Origin: Brevibacterium sp.
GTDB lineage: Bacteria > Actinomycetota > Actinomycetes > Actinomycetales > Brevibacteriaceae
DNA length: 64,000 bases
NCBI RefSeq assembly: GCF_031179145.1
Contig: NZ_JAPSIB010000010.1
Location: 70,385-134,384, forward strand
Reading direction: 5' to 3'
In this document: in pieces, positions 42,325 to 52,574 of the stretch
Layout of the letters: every line of letters begins with the position of its first letter
Numbering within the stretch: position 1 is the stretch's first letter
Made by a program: the position numbers and the translations under genes
Notes under the pieces: model-generated
The model's database searches: none
What the model saw: only the letters and a program-made list of their open reading frames with translations
What the model was told of the DNA's origin: nothing

Positions 42325-43581
42325 TTGACTGAGACGATGAACGAACAGAGGCTGGATCTCGAGGAGCTTGTGCGTTCCGGCGGGATAGAGACCTACTTCG
42401 CGCCAGTCGTCGATTCCTTCACATTCGACAAAGTCGGCTACCAGATCTTCCAGGCCCCGGTCGGCGACCCCGCCTTAGGATCCGCGGAATCGGAGAACTT
42501 CCGTTCTGCCCTGCATGCGTCCGATCTCATCGGCGACATCGACGCCTCCCTACGTGAGACCGCGATCAGAACCGCCGAGGCGGCGGGGCTTCCCAACTCC
42601 AACCGCCTGTTCATCCGTGCCGAGGAGGAGTCGTTCGCGACCCTGGAAGACCGCACGAGCGAACCCGACCGGTCCGTCATCCTCCAGCTCGACGCCTCCC
42701 GCGTGTCCTCGTCCCCGGCTTCCGTCCTTCGCGCGGTGCGCCAGGCCCGGTCGATGGGATGGGGCGTGGGCATGTCCAATGTCGGCGCGGATCTGCGATC
42801 CGCCTCATTCGTCCCTCTGGTCAACCCCTCGGTCGTGGGTCTGCACCCCGAGGTTCTGCGCATCGGCTCCAATTCCCACCTGGCCGAGCTCAACCGCCTC
42901 CTGCACGCCCATCTCGAGCGGACGAATGCGGTCATCCTGGCTGAGGGTGTGACGAGCGAGGCCGACCTCGATCGGGTGCGGGCCCTCGGTGCTCGATACA
43001 TGTCGGGACCGTACTTCGGCCCGTCGACGAAGGACCCCGAACCCTTCGAACAGCCCTTCGAGGATGCTCTTGCCGACCACCACTCACGCAACCTCCCGGC
43101 CACCGGCACGCCGTACTCGATCGCCAAGGGGCTGCGTCGGGAACCGCTGGAGATGAACTGGGATCTGCTGCTCAAGCAGATCGCGGCTCTGGAGGAACGT
43201 GCTCTGGCGTCCGGCGCCGCCACGGTCACTTTGGGCATCTTCGGCGAGGATGAGGACTTCTCGCGGGCTACCTATGATCGCTACGAACGGATCCGCGACA
43301 CTGTCGGGCTGACGGCGATGTTCTCCGGCGGATTCACGGTTCCGCCGGTTCCCGGGGTGCGAGGTGGCATCGTCGACGCCTCCGATCCGATCCGCAACGA
43401 GCACGGCGTCGTCGTGGTCGGACCCGACTGGTCCGGTCTGGTGGCGGCGTCGAAGCGCAATGATCCCGGCAGCGACGGGCAGACGATGTACGACGTCTAC
43501 ATCACGACCGAACGCTACACCTGTGTCGACGCAGCCCGCAGCGTGCTGACGAGGATCATGCCGGCGAACACGGCGGACTGA
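42325..43581 (+). CDS. Degenerate EAL domain plus DICT sensory domain protein
   Basis: A 418-residue cytosolic protein. Residues about 15-250 resemble an EAL (c-di-GMP phosphodiesterase) domain, beginning Y-F-A-P-V-V-D; but the E-A-L position reads Q-I-F, so it should be inactive and perhaps only bind ligand. Residues about 265-415 match the DICT domain (G-L-R-R-E-P-L-E-M-N, later V-V-V-G-P-D-W). TTG 42325 follows GGAAGGA by 7 nt; the ATG at 42337 is the alternative. Confidence 0.78.
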   Translation: MTETMNEQRLDLEELVRSGGIETYFAPVVDSFTFDKVGYQIFQAPVGDPALGSAESENFRSALHASDLIGDIDASLRETAIRTAEAAGLPNSNRLFIRAEEESFATLEDRTSEPDRSVILQLDASRVSSSPASVLRAVRQARSMGWGVGMSNVGADLRSASFVPLVNPSVVGLHPEVLRIGSNSHLAELNRLLHAHLERTNAVILAEGVTSEADLDRVRALGARYMSGPYFGPSTKDPEPFEQPFEDALADHHSRNLPATGTPYSIAKGLRREPLEMNWDLLLKQIAALEERALASGAATVTLGIFGEDEDFSRATYDRYERIRDTVGLTAMFSGGFTVPPVPGVRGGIVDASDPIRNEHGVVVVGPDWSGLVAASKRNDPGSDGQTMYDVYITTERYTCVDAARSVLTRIMPANTAD

Positions 43582-43680
43582 GCCCCCCAATTTGGGTGTC
43601 GCGAGACTCCATGGTCGTCAGCACACCAGATGGTTGACGGGGAGACCCGATTGCCGTCGGGGGACCAACCGATCACGCAG

Positions 43681-43757
43681 TGGTGCCCCCGGCCGGACTT
43701 GAACCGGCGACCAAAGAATTATGAGTTCCCTGCTCTGACCAGCTGAGCTACGGGGGC
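43681..43757 (-). tRNA. tRNA-Met (anticodon CAT)
   Basis: A 77-nt tRNA with CCA encoded. Acceptor GCCCCCG/CGGGGGC, anticodon loop CTCATAA in the stem GGGAA/TTCTT, T-arm GCCGG/CCGGC, discriminator A. Closed acceptor base pair excludes the initiator. Elongator Met is preferred; a lysidine-modified tRNA-Ile(CAT) is possible. Confidence 0.9.
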
Positions 43758-44006
43758 AGACCGAAACAAGATTAGCACCACCGGTCGTCGGACAGCCATT
43801 TGCCGATCGCGGGATCGGCAACCGCGAATCCGCCTCGTGGGGACCGTGCTGATCGCGCCCGCGCGGGGAAGGTGCTGATCGGGTCGCGAGAAGACGCCCG
43901 CCACCAGGCGATTCGCTGTTTGTCCAGACTGTGATCGTCGTCTATCATGGGCCGTAGGCCTCCATTCGGATCGTAGGGGAAGACGTATCCGAGGTAGGAG
44001 GCACAA

Positions 44007-44504
44007 ATGGATATGACACAGGGCGTACTTTTCGTCCACTCAGCACCTCGCGCGCTCTGCCCGCACATCGAATGGGCAGCGGGCGGGGCAATCGGCGCAC
44101 AAGCGCGCTTCGACTGGACACCCCAGCCGGCAGCGCCAGGACTTGTGCGGGCCGAAGTCTGCTGGCGTGCGCCGGCGGGCTCAGGCGCACGCATCGCATC
44201 CGCCCTGCGCGGATGGGACTCGCTGCGCTACGAAGTCACCGAAGAGCCCTCTGCGGGCGTCGACGGCGGCCGCTGGAGCCACACCCCCGATCTGGGGATC
44301 TATCACGCCGTCACGGATTCCGCCGGCAACATCATGGTCCCCGAAGACCGCATTCGCTCCGTCATGGAACGTGCCGGCAATGACCCCATCAAGCTCGCCG
44401 ACGAAATGGCCCTGGCTCTCGGTGAGGCCTGGGACGAGGAGCTCGACGCATTCCGACACGCAGGCGAGGGCGCACCCGTGCGTTGGCTGACCAAGGTCGG
44501 CTGA
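44007..44504 (+). CDS. DUF3145 protein
   Basis: A 165-residue actinobacterial protein beginning G-V-L-F-V-H-S-A-P-R-A-L-C-P-H-I-E-W-A, with two similar halves suggested. The family often lies next to fabF in actinobacteria, as here (on the other strand). Function unknown. ATG 44007 has GGTAGGAGG. Confidence 0.9.
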   Translation: MDMTQGVLFVHSAPRALCPHIEWAAGGAIGAQARFDWTPQPAAPGLVRAEVCWRAPAGSGARIASALRGWDSLRYEVTEEPSAGVDGGRWSHTPDLGIYHAVTDSAGNIMVPEDRIRSVMERAGNDPIKLADEMALALGEAWDEELDAFRHAGEGAPVRWLTKVG

Positions 44505-44615
44505 ACCGGCGGGCAGTTCCGCACCCCGCCATCGGCACACGCCACGGTGTCGCACGTTCGATCGCTGCGCCGCCTCACTGACCGCACGGGGCCGAGAAGC
44601 CGACACCTGACTTGC

Positions 44616-44656
44616 CCGGAAGGGCACGCTGTCCTACCTCCAGCGTGCCCTTCCGG
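44616..44656 (+). terminator. Hairpin terminator after the DUF3145 gene
   Basis: Perfect 16-bp stem (44616-44631 with 44641-44656), 9-nt loop. Confidence 0.85.
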
Positions 44657-44735
44657 GTGTTCGCGCATCCGCATTCGCACGCCGTCCGCATGCACAAGCG
44701 TCCGCAAATCCATATGCTCGCAATACCCATGTGCA

Positions 44736-44774
44736 CGACAGAGCCCCGGTGAGATTCTCACCGGGGCTCTGTCG
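44736..44774 (-). terminator. Hairpin terminator of the FAS-II operon
   Basis: A near-perfect 17-bp stem (within 44736-44754 and 44756-44774) 32 nt past the fabF stop. Second of two facing hairpins. Confidence 0.85.
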
Positions 44775-44805
44775 ATGGCCGAGAACGGCTCGACCGCTCA
44801 GATCA

Positions 44806-46047
44806 TCACACCGACTTGAAGGCGACGACGGCGTTGTGGCCGCCGAACCCGAACGAGTTGGAGATCGCCGCAATGTCACCGGCCGGCAGTTCGGACGGGG
44901 TGTCGCGGACGATGTTGATGTGGACCTCCGGGTCGACCTCTTCGATGTTGATGGTCGGAGGAGCGATGCGCTCCTGGAGGGCCTTCACCGTGAGGATCGA
45001 CTCGACGGCGCCGGTTCCGCCCAGCAGGTGACCGGTCATGGACTTGGTCGCGCTGACCAGTGCGTCGCTGACGTGATCGCCGAGCAGCTCGTGGATCGCG
45101 ACCGATTCCGGAATGTCACCGACAGGGGTGGAGGTTGCGTGAGCATTGACGTGCTTGATGTCGGCAGGGGTCAGGTCTGCGGAGTCGAGGGCCTCCTGCA
45201 TCGCGCGCAGGGCGAACTTGCCTCCGGGCTCACCGCCGGTGATGTGGTATGCGTCGTTCGAGATTCCCCAGCTGGCCACCTCGGCGTAGATCTTGGCGCC
45301 GCGCGCCTTGGCGTGCTCCTCGGTCTCGAGGATCAGGGTTCCGGAACCCTCACCCATGACGAAGCCGTCACGGCCCACGTCGTAGGGGCGTGAGGCGGTC
45401 TCGGGGGAATCCGTGCGGCGGGAGAGGGCCTGCATCGAGTTGAAGGCCGCGAGAGTGATGGGGTGGATCGCCGCTTCGGAGCCGCCGGCGATGACGACAT
45501 CGGCCTGGCCGGAGCTGACCAGGTCGTAGGCGTGGCCGAGGCTCTCGGTCGACGAGGCGCAGGCGGAGACCAGGGTCTGGACTCCGGCGCGGGCTTTGAA
45601 TTCCATGCCGATGGCGGCGGCGGGACCATTGGGCATGAGCATGGGGACGGTCAGCGGCATCACCCGGCGGGGGCCTTCGGTCTGCAGCGTGTCCCATGCG
45701 TCGAGGAGTGTCCAGACACCACCGATTCCGGTCGACCAGGCGACAGCCGTGCGGTCGGGGTCGGTCTCGTCCAGTCCGGCGTCGGCCATGGCCTCACGTG
45801 CGGAGATGAGCGCGAACTGGCTGGAGGGGTCGAGTCGTTTGGCCTGTACCCGCTTGAGCTTCTCGGGCACGACCTGTGGATCGACCTGCGCGGCGAAATC
45901 GACGGTCAAGCCGTACTTCTCCGCCCAGTCGTTGTCCATCGTGTGAACGCCGGACGTGCCTGCCAGGATGGCTTGCCACGTGGCATCGGCCGTCGCGCCC
46001 AGGGGGGTCACCGCACCAATCCCGGTGACGACAACTTTAGGTGTCAT
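44806..46047 (-). CDS. fabF: Beta-ketoacyl-ACP synthase II
   Basis: A 413-residue elongating condensing enzyme of type II fatty acid synthesis. Catalytic C163 in S-A-C-A-S-S, histidines in N-A-H-A-T-S-T-P-V-G-D and M-T-G-H-L-L-G-G-T-G-A. Last gene of the fab operon, 77 nt after acpP. Confidence 0.96.
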   Translation of the reverse strand: MTPKVVVTGIGAVTPLGATADATWQAILAGTSGVHTMDNDWAEKYGLTVDFAAQVDPQVVPEKLKRVQAKRLDPSSQFALISAREAMADAGLDETDPDRTAVAWSTGIGGVWTLLDAWDTLQTEGPRRVMPLTVPMLMPNGPAAAIGMEFKARAGVQTLVSACASSTESLGHAYDLVSSGQADVVIAGGSEAAIHPITLAAFNSMQALSRRTDSPETASRPYDVGRDGFVMGEGSGTLILETEEHAKARGAKIYAEVASWGISNDAYHITGGEPGGKFALRAMQEALDSADLTPADIKHVNAHATSTPVGDIPESVAIHELLGDHVSDALVSATKSMTGHLLGGTGAVESILTVKALQERIAPPTINIEEVDPEVHINIVRDTPSELPAGDIAAISNSFGFGGHNAVVAFKSV

Positions 46048-46124
46048 GGTACAAACCTCGTCGATAGTGTCGAAAGTGTGGACACGGCCCGTCGGTGGAC
46101 GGGCCGTGTTCGCGCTTCAGCAGC

Positions 46125-46376
46125 TCAGGCTTCCTGCGCCTTGTTGATGTAGTCAACGGCGTCCTGGACGGTGACGAGGTCCTTGACGTCGTCATCCGGG
46201 ATCTTCACTCCGAACTTCTTCTCTGCGTTGACGACGATGGTCATCATGGAGATCGAGTCGATGTCGAGGTCATCGGTGAAGGACTTGCTCGGCTCGACCG
46301 CTTCCACGGCCAGTCCGGTCTCTTCGTTGACGATCTCCGCCAGTCCGGCGAGGATCTCAGATTCGCTGAATGCCAT
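46125..46376 (-). CDS. acpP: Acyl carrier protein
   Basis: An 83-residue acidic ACP. Phosphopantetheine attachment serine is S41 in D-L-D-I-D-S-I-S-M-M, where the usual D-S-L reads D-S-I. Carries growing chains between FabD, FabH and FabF. Start at ATG 46376 with GAAAGAAA-type upstream site. Confidence 0.94.
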   Translation of the reverse strand: MAFSESEILAGLAEIVNEETGLAVEAVEPSKSFTDDLDIDSISMMTIVVNAEKKFGVKIPDDDVKDLVTVQDAVDYINKAQEA

Positions 46377-46493
46377 TTCTTTCCTACTTTCTAGTGACAA
46401 CCGAGGTGTGCTCGGTCGGGTGCGGAACTTTTCGACGAGTGTCCCGCCGAACATCTTAGGACATTCACGGAGAATTTCCGCGAAATGGGGTGT

Positions 46494-47495
46494 TTAAGGG
46501 AGCCGGATCACTTGCGCGCCGTAGACGAGGCCCGCTCCGAATCCCATCTGCAGGGCCAGGCCGCCGCTGAGCTCCGGCTGCTCGCGCAGGAGCCGTTCGG
46601 TGGCCAGGGGGATCGAAGCCGCCGAAGTGTTGCCGTTGTCGGCGATGTCCCTGGCGATGACGACGGACTCCGGCAGCTTCAGCTGCTTGGCGAGTTCGTC
46701 GATGATGCGCATGTTCGCCTGGTGGGGGATGAACGCGGCGAGATCGGACGCTTCGATTCCGGACACGGCGAGCGCTTCCTTGGCCACCTCGGCGCCGTCC
46801 CACACGGCCCACCGGAACACGGTGGGTCCGTCCTGACGCAGTGTCGGGAACGGTGTCTCACGGTCGTCGCGGACGTCGAGGAGGGAGTCGGTCATCCGGA
46901 TCGTCGACCAGTTCTCACCCTTCGACCCCCAGACGGTCTTGGAGATGCCCGGTTCGTCGGCGGAGGAGACGACGACTGCGCCGGCCCCGTCTCCGAGGAT
47001 GAAGGAGATCGACCGGTCGGTCGGGTCGATGACGTCGGAGAGCTTCTCCGCGCCGATGACGAGGATGTTGTCCATCGTTCCCGCCCGGACGAGGGCATCG
47101 GCCTGGGCGATGCCGTAGCAGTAGCCGGCGCAGGCGGCGCTGATGTCCCAGGCGGGAATCGGTCCGGTGCCGATGCGATCGGTCAGGGCCGCGGCCGCCG
47201 ACGGGGTGAAGTAGGGGAAGGTCACCGTGGAGATGATCACACCGCCGATGTCCTCGGGCTTGAGACCGGAGGAGGCGATCGCCTCGAGGGCCGCCTCCTC
47301 GCACATCTCGAGCACGCCGACCTCAGCGCTGGCCCGGCGCCGGGTGACGATGCCGGTCCGCTGGCGGATCCATTCGTCCGAGGAGTTGATCGGCCCGGCG
47401 ATGTCGTCATTGGTGACGAGGTTCTCGGCGCGGTAGGCGCCGATTCCGGTGATCTTGGAGAAGCGGCCGGACTCTGCAGTGTTCAAGGTGGGCAT
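46494..47495 (-). CDS. fabH: Beta-ketoacyl-ACP synthase III
   Basis: A 333-residue initiating condensing enzyme. Catalytic C122 in A-A-C-A-G-Y, H-Q-A-N-M-R and G-N-T-S-A-A-S complete the Cys-His-Asn triad. In actinobacteria it accepts branched-chain acyl-CoA primers. GAAGGGAA ribosome site fixes ATG 47495. 117 nt separate it from acpP, more than for other operon joints. Confidence 0.95.
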   Translation of the reverse strand: MPTLNTAESGRFSKITGIGAYRAENLVTNDDIAGPINSSDEWIRQRTGIVTRRRASAEVGVLEMCEEAALEAIASSGLKPEDIGGVIISTVTFPYFTPSAAAALTDRIGTGPIPAWDISAACAGYCYGIAQADALVRAGTMDNILVIGAEKLSDVIDPTDRSISFILGDGAGAVVVSSADEPGISKTVWGSKGENWSTIRMTDSLLDVRDDRETPFPTLRQDGPTVFRWAVWDGAEVAKEALAVSGIEASDLAAFIPHQANMRIIDELAKQLKLPESVVIARDIADNGNTSAASIPLATERLLREQPELSGGLALQMGFGAGLVYGAQVIRLP

Positions 47496-47514
47496 TGAGT
47501 GTTCCCTTCGAGGT

Positions 47515-48420
47515 TCAGGCGTGGGCCGAGGCGAACTCACGCGCACCGTCGAGATCGGCGGCGGACTTGATGGCGAATGTCTCCACGCCCTTCATGGCGC
47601 GTCGGGCGATCCCGGTCAGAGTGCCGCCGGGGACCAGTTCGATGACGCCGGTGACGCCGGCACCCAGCAGGGTCTCCTGGCACAGGTCCCAGCGGACCGG
47701 GCTGGTGACCTGCTTGACGAGGAGTTCGACGTACTTCTCACCGGAGTCGACGACGGAGCCGTCCGAGTTGGTGAGGATCGGGACCGTGGGGTCGCTGACG
47801 TCGAGGGTGCGGGCCGCCTCGACGAGTTCGTTCGTCGCCGGACGCATGTACTCGGTGTGGAAGGCTCCGGCCACGGACAGGGGGATGACCCGCGCACGCT
47901 CGGGAGGGTTCTCGGCGAGCTTCGTCAGGGACTCCATGGAACCGGCGGCCACGGTCTGGCCGCCGCCGTTGACGTTGGCGGGGGCGGCGCCGGCGGCCTC
48001 GATCGCGGAGAGCACGTCGTCGGGCTCCCCGCCGACGACGGCCGACATGCCGGTCGGGGTCTGGGCCGCAGCCGCGGCCATCCCCGTTCCCCGCACGGCG
48101 ACGAAGCGCATCGCCTCGGCGGGGGTGAGGATTCCCGCGATCTGCGCTGCCGCGATCTCCCCGACCGAATGCCCGGCGACGTACGCCGGGGTCACGCCCA
48201 GTTCGCGGGCGCAGGCGATCGCCGAGGCGACCAGCAGCGGCTGGGCGAGTGCCGTGTCCTTGATGGTCTCGTCATCGGATTCGGTCCCATGCATGCGCAG
48301 GTCGATTCCGGAGGCGGTGGCGAGTTCGTCGATCTGTGCGGAGAAGGTCTCAAGCTCGAGGAAGGATGTGAGGAATCCCGACTTCTGGGCTCCCTGGCCC
48401 GGGCATGTGATGACTAGCAC
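47515..48420 (-). CDS. fabD: Malonyl-CoA:ACP transacylase
   Basis: A 301-residue enzyme loading malonyl onto ACP. Starts L-V-I-T-C-P-G-Q-G-A-Q; nucleophile S85 in A-G-H-S-V-G-E. GTG start at 48420. First gene of the operon downstream of fasR, 19 nt before fabH. Confidence 0.95.
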   Translation of the reverse strand: MLVITCPGQGAQKSGFLTSFLELETFSAQIDELATASGIDLRMHGTESDDETIKDTALAQPLLVASAIACARELGVTPAYVAGHSVGEIAAAQIAGILTPAEAMRFVAVRGTGMAAAAAQTPTGMSAVVGGEPDDVLSAIEAAGAAPANVNGGGQTVAAGSMESLTKLAENPPERARVIPLSVAGAFHTEYMRPATNELVEAARTLDVSDPTVPILTNSDGSVVDSGEKYVELLVKQVTSPVRWDLCQETLLGAGVTGVIELVPGGTLTGIARRAMKGVETFAIKSAADLDGAREFASAHA

Positions 48421-48475
48421 TCAAGTTCTCTTTTCGTTCGGCGTCGTGATCAATCTAGTGGATGGTGGTCTGAGT

Positions 48476-49675
48476 TCAGCCGGATTTGTCGGATTGCGAC
48501 AACAGCCCGGCATCTGACAGTCGTCCGTACACCAACGCGATGTGGATGACGAACGCATCGCGGGAGGCGGTGGGATCGAGTGAGATCACCTCGGTGATCT
48601 TCCGCAGCCGGTAGCGGACGGTGTTGGGATGGACGGACAGGGCCTTGGCCGTGGCTTCCAAAGAGGAGCCGTACTCGACGTAGGCGCTGACCGTTCTCAA
48701 CAGCTGCCCCGTGCCCGAGGTCAGCGGCTCATAGTAGCGGCGGATCAGCTCCCGCAGGGCTGTGGCGTCCCCGGACAGGGCCCGTTCGGGCAGGAGCTCC
48801 TCGGCTCTGACCGGGCGGGGGGAATCCGGCCGCGCGGTCGCCGCCTTGAGCGCCATGATCGCCGCCTTCGCCGAGGTGGCCGCTTCGGCCAGGCTCGACA
48901 CGCTGGGGCCGACGATGACCTCTGAGGGTCCGAAGCACTCCGAGAGCTCCTCGACGGCAGGGTCGAGGTCGGTGACGCCGCCGAGCACGATGAGCAGGCG
49001 GTTCTCGTGGATGCCGACGAGTGCGTCCTCGGCCCACTTGCGGGCACGACGGCGGATCTCGTCGACGCCGCGCTTCGCCGAGCGCTGCGGGGCCCGGCCG
49101 ACCAGGACCGTCACCGGTCCCTCCGACTGCCACCCGAAGGCGGCGGTGCGGCTGGCCAGCTCGTCGACGGAGTCCCCACGCACGAGGGAGTCGATGACCA
49201 TCGCCTCGAGACGGGCGTCCCAGCTGCCACGCGCCTCGGCGGCCCGGGCGTAGACGTCGGCAGCGGCGAAGGCGATCTCCCGGGAGTAGACGAGCACCGC
49301 TTCGCGCAGCGCCGGCTGCTCGGCGGACCGCGCGATGTCGGGAACTCGTTCCTCGACGACCTCGACGACGACTTTGAGCAGCTGCAGCGTCTGCTGCAGG
49401 CTGACTGAGCGGATGAGGTCGCGCGGCGCGGATTTGAAGATCTCGGAGACCACCCGCAGATCGGTATCGGGGCGGCGGTACCAGTCGATGAAGGAGGAGA
49501 TACCGGATTGGGCCAGCAGGCTCACCCAGGAGCGGTCCGAGGGGGACATGCTGCGGTACCAGGGGAGCCGGGATTCGAGTCTCTGCAGCGTCACTGTGGA
49601 AAGGACTCCCACTCCCGCCCGCAGCCGTCGTCCCGTCTCTGCGCGGCGCCGGAGGGTCTCGGCGTCAGTTGTCAT
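48476..49675 (-). CDS. fasR: PucR/CdaR-type regulator of fatty acid synthesis
   Basis: A 399-residue regulator. The C-terminal helix-turn-helix (about 325-385) reads Y-G-S-S-L-E-A-T-A-K-A-L-S-V-H-P-N-T-V-R-Y-R-L, the PucR-C / HTH_30 pattern. Middle part is GGDEF-like. In Streptomyces coelicolor the FasR protein, in the same place before fabD, activates fabDHPF (established knowledge); equivalence here is by position and fold. TAAGGT lies 7 nt before the ATG: leaderless. Confidence 0.87.
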   Translation of the reverse strand: MTTDAETLRRRAETGRRLRAGVGVLSTVTLQRLESRLPWYRSMSPSDRSWVSLLAQSGISSFIDWYRRPDTDLRVVSEIFKSAPRDLIRSVSLQQTLQLLKVVVEVVEERVPDIARSAEQPALREAVLVYSREIAFAAADVYARAAEARGSWDARLEAMVIDSLVRGDSVDELASRTAAFGWQSEGPVTVLVGRAPQRSAKRGVDEIRRRARKWAEDALVGIHENRLLIVLGGVTDLDPAVEELSECFGPSEVIVGPSVSSLAEAATSAKAAIMALKAATARPDSPRPVRAEELLPERALSGDATALRELIRRYYEPLTSGTGQLLRTVSAYVEYGSSLEATAKALSVHPNTVRYRLRKITEVISLDPTASRDAFVIHIALVYGRLSDAGLLSQSDKSG

Positions 49676-49677
49676 GA

Positions 49678-49705
49678 GGACAACCTTAAAGGATTGGGGA
49701 CAACC
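49678..49705 (+). promoter_or_regulatory. Paired GGACAACC sites in the fasR promoter
   Basis: GGACAACC occurs at 49678-49685 and 49698-49705 (20 bp apart, two turns), directly before the fasR start and flanking its -10 box. Candidate autoregulatory site. Confidence 0.4.
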
Positions 49706-49763
49706 GCGTTGTGTGCGACTCACAAAACGGGAGTGAAATGCACAACTGTCGCCAGATGAGTGA

Positions 49764-49790
49764 TGGCCGGAGCCTGCGTGGCTCCGGCCA
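49764..49790 (-). terminator. Hairpin terminator of aceE
   Basis: An 11-bp perfect stem (49764-49774 with 49780-49790), TGCGT loop, 22 nt past the aceE stop. Confidence 0.8.
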
Positions 49791-49811
49791 CCGCTTGAGG
49801 GGGATTTCGAC

Positions 49812-52574
49812 TCAGGCGCTGGCGCCTTCGGTCGATCCGGAGTCGCCGGCGCGAACGTCGTCGAGCTGATACTTCTGCGCCGCCTCGGCGGCCTTGTCGA
49901 TCGGGAGGACACCGAGGTCAGCCAGGGAGATCAGGGCCTGGGTGACGACGGAGGCCGCATCGACGAGGTAGTAGCGGCGAGCCGCCGGGCGCGTGTCGGA
50001 GATCGCGTAGCCGTCGGTGCCCAGCGACGTGAAGTGGTTGGGCACGTACTGACGGATCTGGTCGGGGACCGCGCGCATGTAGTCCGAGGTCGCGATGACC
50101 GGGCCCTCGGCCTCGGCCATCTTCGCGGTGACGAACGGCACCCGCTGTTCGCGCTCGGGATTCGTCAGCCGCTCGTCGTCGCAGAGCAGCGCCTCCCGGC
50201 GCAGCTCGGTCCACGAGGTCACCGACCACACGTCGGCGGACACGCCCCAGTGCTCGTCGAGCATCCGCTGCGCCTGGAGGGTCCACGACACACCGACGCC
50301 GGACGCCAGCAGCTGGACCTTCGGGCCGCCGTTGTCCGGTCCCTTGGCCAGCAGATACATGCCGCGCAGCACGCCCTCGACGTCGAGATCCTCGGGTTCG
50401 GGTGGCTGGACCATCGGCTCGTTGTATAGCGTCAGGTAGTAGAGCACATTCGGGTCACGCTCATCCGAGGGATCGTACATCCGGTGGAGGCCGTCGCGGA
50501 GGATGTGGGCGATCTCGTAGCCGTACGCGGGATCGTAGGAGATCACCGAGGGATAGGTGGAGGCGAGGAGATGGGAGTGCCCATCGCCGTGCTGCAGGCC
50601 CTCGGCCACGAGAGTGGTCCGGCCGGCCGTCGCCCCGAGGACGAAGCCCCTGGCCATCTGATCGCCTGCGGCCCAGAAGAAGTCGCCGGTGCGCTGGAAT
50701 CCGAACATCGAATAGAAGATGTAGAAGGGGATCATCGGCTCACCATGGGTGGCGTAGGACGTGCCGGCGGCGGTCAGCGCAGCGGTGGCACCGGCCTCGT
50801 TGATGCCCACGTGGAGCAGTTGCCCGTCCGTGGCTTCCTTGTAGGCGAGGAACAGATCACGGTCGACCGAGACGTAGTTCTGGCCATGCGGGTTGTAGAT
50901 CTTCGCCGTCGGGAAGAAGGAGTCCATGCCGAAAGTGCGGGCCTCGTCAGGGATGATCGGCACGATCCGCTTGCCGAACTCCTTGTCGCGCATGAGGTCC
51001 TTGAGGATCCGGACGAATCCCATCGTCGTCGCGATCTCCTGCTTGCCCGATCCGCGCTTGCCGACCTCGTAGGCCTTGTCACCGGGCAGCTTGAGGTCGA
51101 CGTGGGTGCTGCGACGTTCGGGGGAGTATCCGCCGAGGCCGGCGCGGCGCTCCTGCAGATACTTGATCTCCGGGGCGTCGGGGCCCGGGTGGTAGTAGGG
51201 CGGCAACGTCGGGTTCTCCTCGAGCTGCTTGTCGGAGATCGGGATCTGGAAGTGATCGCGGGCCAGCTTGAGGTCGTCGATGGTCATCTTCTTCATCTGG
51301 TGCGTGGCGTTGCGAGCCTCGAAGTGCGGTCCGAGCGAATAGCCCTTGACCGTCTTGACGAGGATCACGGTCGGCTGCCCGGTGTGCTCGAAGGCCGCCT
51401 TGTAGGCCGCGTAGACCTTGCGGTAGTCGTGGCCGCCGCGCTTGAGCCTCCAGATCCGCTCATCGGTGTAGCCCTCGACCATCGCCTTCGTCCGGGGATC
51501 GCGGCCGAAGAAGTTGTCGCGGATGAAGCCCCCGGACTCTCCCTTGTAGGTCTGATAGTCCCCGTCCGGGGTCTCGTTCATGATGTTGACGAGGGCGCCA
51601 TCGCGATCCTTTGCCAGCAGTTCGTCCCACTCACGGCCCCAGATGACCTTGATGACGTTCCATCCGGCTCCGCGGAAGAAGGCTTCGAGCTCCTGGATGA
51701 TCTTGCCGTTGCCGCGGACAGGGCCGTCGAGGCGCTGCAGGTTGCAGTTGATGACGAAGTTGAGGTTGTCGAGCTCCTCGTAGGCCGCGACTTGCAGCAT
51801 GCCGCGGCTCTCGGGCTCGTCGAGCTCGCCGTCGCCGAGGAACGCCCAGGTCTGCTGCCCTGAGGTGTCCTTGATGCCGCGGTTGTGCAGGTATTTGTCG
51901 AACTGCGCCTGGGCGATCGCATTCATCGGGCCGATCCCCATCGACACCGTCGGATGCTCCCAGAAGTGCTCGAGCTGCTTCGGATGCGGATAGGAGGGGA
52001 GCCCTCCCGGTTTGCCGTCGATGAAGTGCGACTGCTGCTGCCGGAACCCGTCGAGCTCATCGGCGCTCATCCGGCCTTCGAGGAAGGCGCGTGCGTACAT
52101 GCCCGGTGAGGCGTGACCCTGGTAGAAGATGTGGTCTCCGCCACCGGGATGATCCTTGCCGCGGAAGAAGTGGTTGAGCCCGACTTCGTAGAGGGTGGCC
52201 GAGGACGCGTAGGTCGAGATGTGTCCGCCGACCTCGATGCCCGGACGCTGCGCGCGGTGGACGATCATCGCGGCGTTCCACCGGTTCCAGCTCCGGTACC
52301 GACGCTCGACCTCCTCGTCGCCGGGGAACCAGGGTTCGTCCTCGGGGCCGATCGTGTTGACGTAATCAGTGGCGGTGAGGCTGGGAACGCCGATCTGCTT
52401 CTGCCTGGACCTCTCGAGCATGCGGAGCATGACATAGCGGGCACGGGACCGGCCGCCTTCGTCGATGAGCGCGTCCAGGGAGTCCAACCACTCCTCGGTC
52501 TCCTCCGGATCGATGTCGGGAACCTGGCTGGGCAGGCCGTTGAGGATCGGTCCGCCCTGATTGCGATTGTCCAC
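49812..52574 (-). CDS. aceE: Pyruvate dehydrogenase E1 component (homodimeric)
   Basis: A 920-residue thiamine-diphosphate enzyme that decarboxylates pyruvate and feeds acetyl groups to E2. ThDP motif G-D-G-E-L-D-E-P-E to N-L-N-F-V-I-N-C-N (about residues 245-280). Full length for the family. GTG 52574 follows GAGGAA by 6 nt. Transcribed in the same direction as fasR-fab, possibly to match acetyl-CoA supply with lipid synthesis, but separated by a terminator. Confidence 0.96.
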   Translation of the reverse strand: MDNRNQGGPILNGLPSQVPDIDPEETEEWLDSLDALIDEGGRSRARYVMLRMLERSRQKQIGVPSLTATDYVNTIGPEDEPWFPGDEEVERRYRSWNRWNAAMIVHRAQRPGIEVGGHISTYASSATLYEVGLNHFFRGKDHPGGGDHIFYQGHASPGMYARAFLEGRMSADELDGFRQQQSHFIDGKPGGLPSYPHPKQLEHFWEHPTVSMGIGPMNAIAQAQFDKYLHNRGIKDTSGQQTWAFLGDGELDEPESRGMLQVAAYEELDNLNFVINCNLQRLDGPVRGNGKIIQELEAFFRGAGWNVIKVIWGREWDELLAKDRDGALVNIMNETPDGDYQTYKGESGGFIRDNFFGRDPRTKAMVEGYTDERIWRLKRGGHDYRKVYAAYKAAFEHTGQPTVILVKTVKGYSLGPHFEARNATHQMKKMTIDDLKLARDHFQIPISDKQLEENPTLPPYYHPGPDAPEIKYLQERRAGLGGYSPERRSTHVDLKLPGDKAYEVGKRGSGKQEIATTMGFVRILKDLMRDKEFGKRIVPIIPDEARTFGMDSFFPTAKIYNPHGQNYVSVDRDLFLAYKEATDGQLLHVGINEAGATAALTAAGTSYATHGEPMIPFYIFYSMFGFQRTGDFFWAAGDQMARGFVLGATAGRTTLVAEGLQHGDGHSHLLASTYPSVISYDPAYGYEIAHILRDGLHRMYDPSDERDPNVLYYLTLYNEPMVQPPEPEDLDVEGVLRGMYLLAKGPDNGGPKVQLLASGVGVSWTLQAQRMLDEHWGVSADVWSVTSWTELRREALLCDDERLTNPEREQRVPFVTAKMAEAEGPVIATSDYMRAVPDQIRQYVPNHFTSLGTDGYAISDTRPAARRYYLVDAASVVTQALISLADLGVLPIDKAAEAAQKYQLDDVRAGDSGSTEGASA

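Noticed and set aside
50484..51863. A 459-codon open frame on the plus strand
   Set aside because: Antisense to aceE; Val/Leu/Asp-rich shadow without domains.
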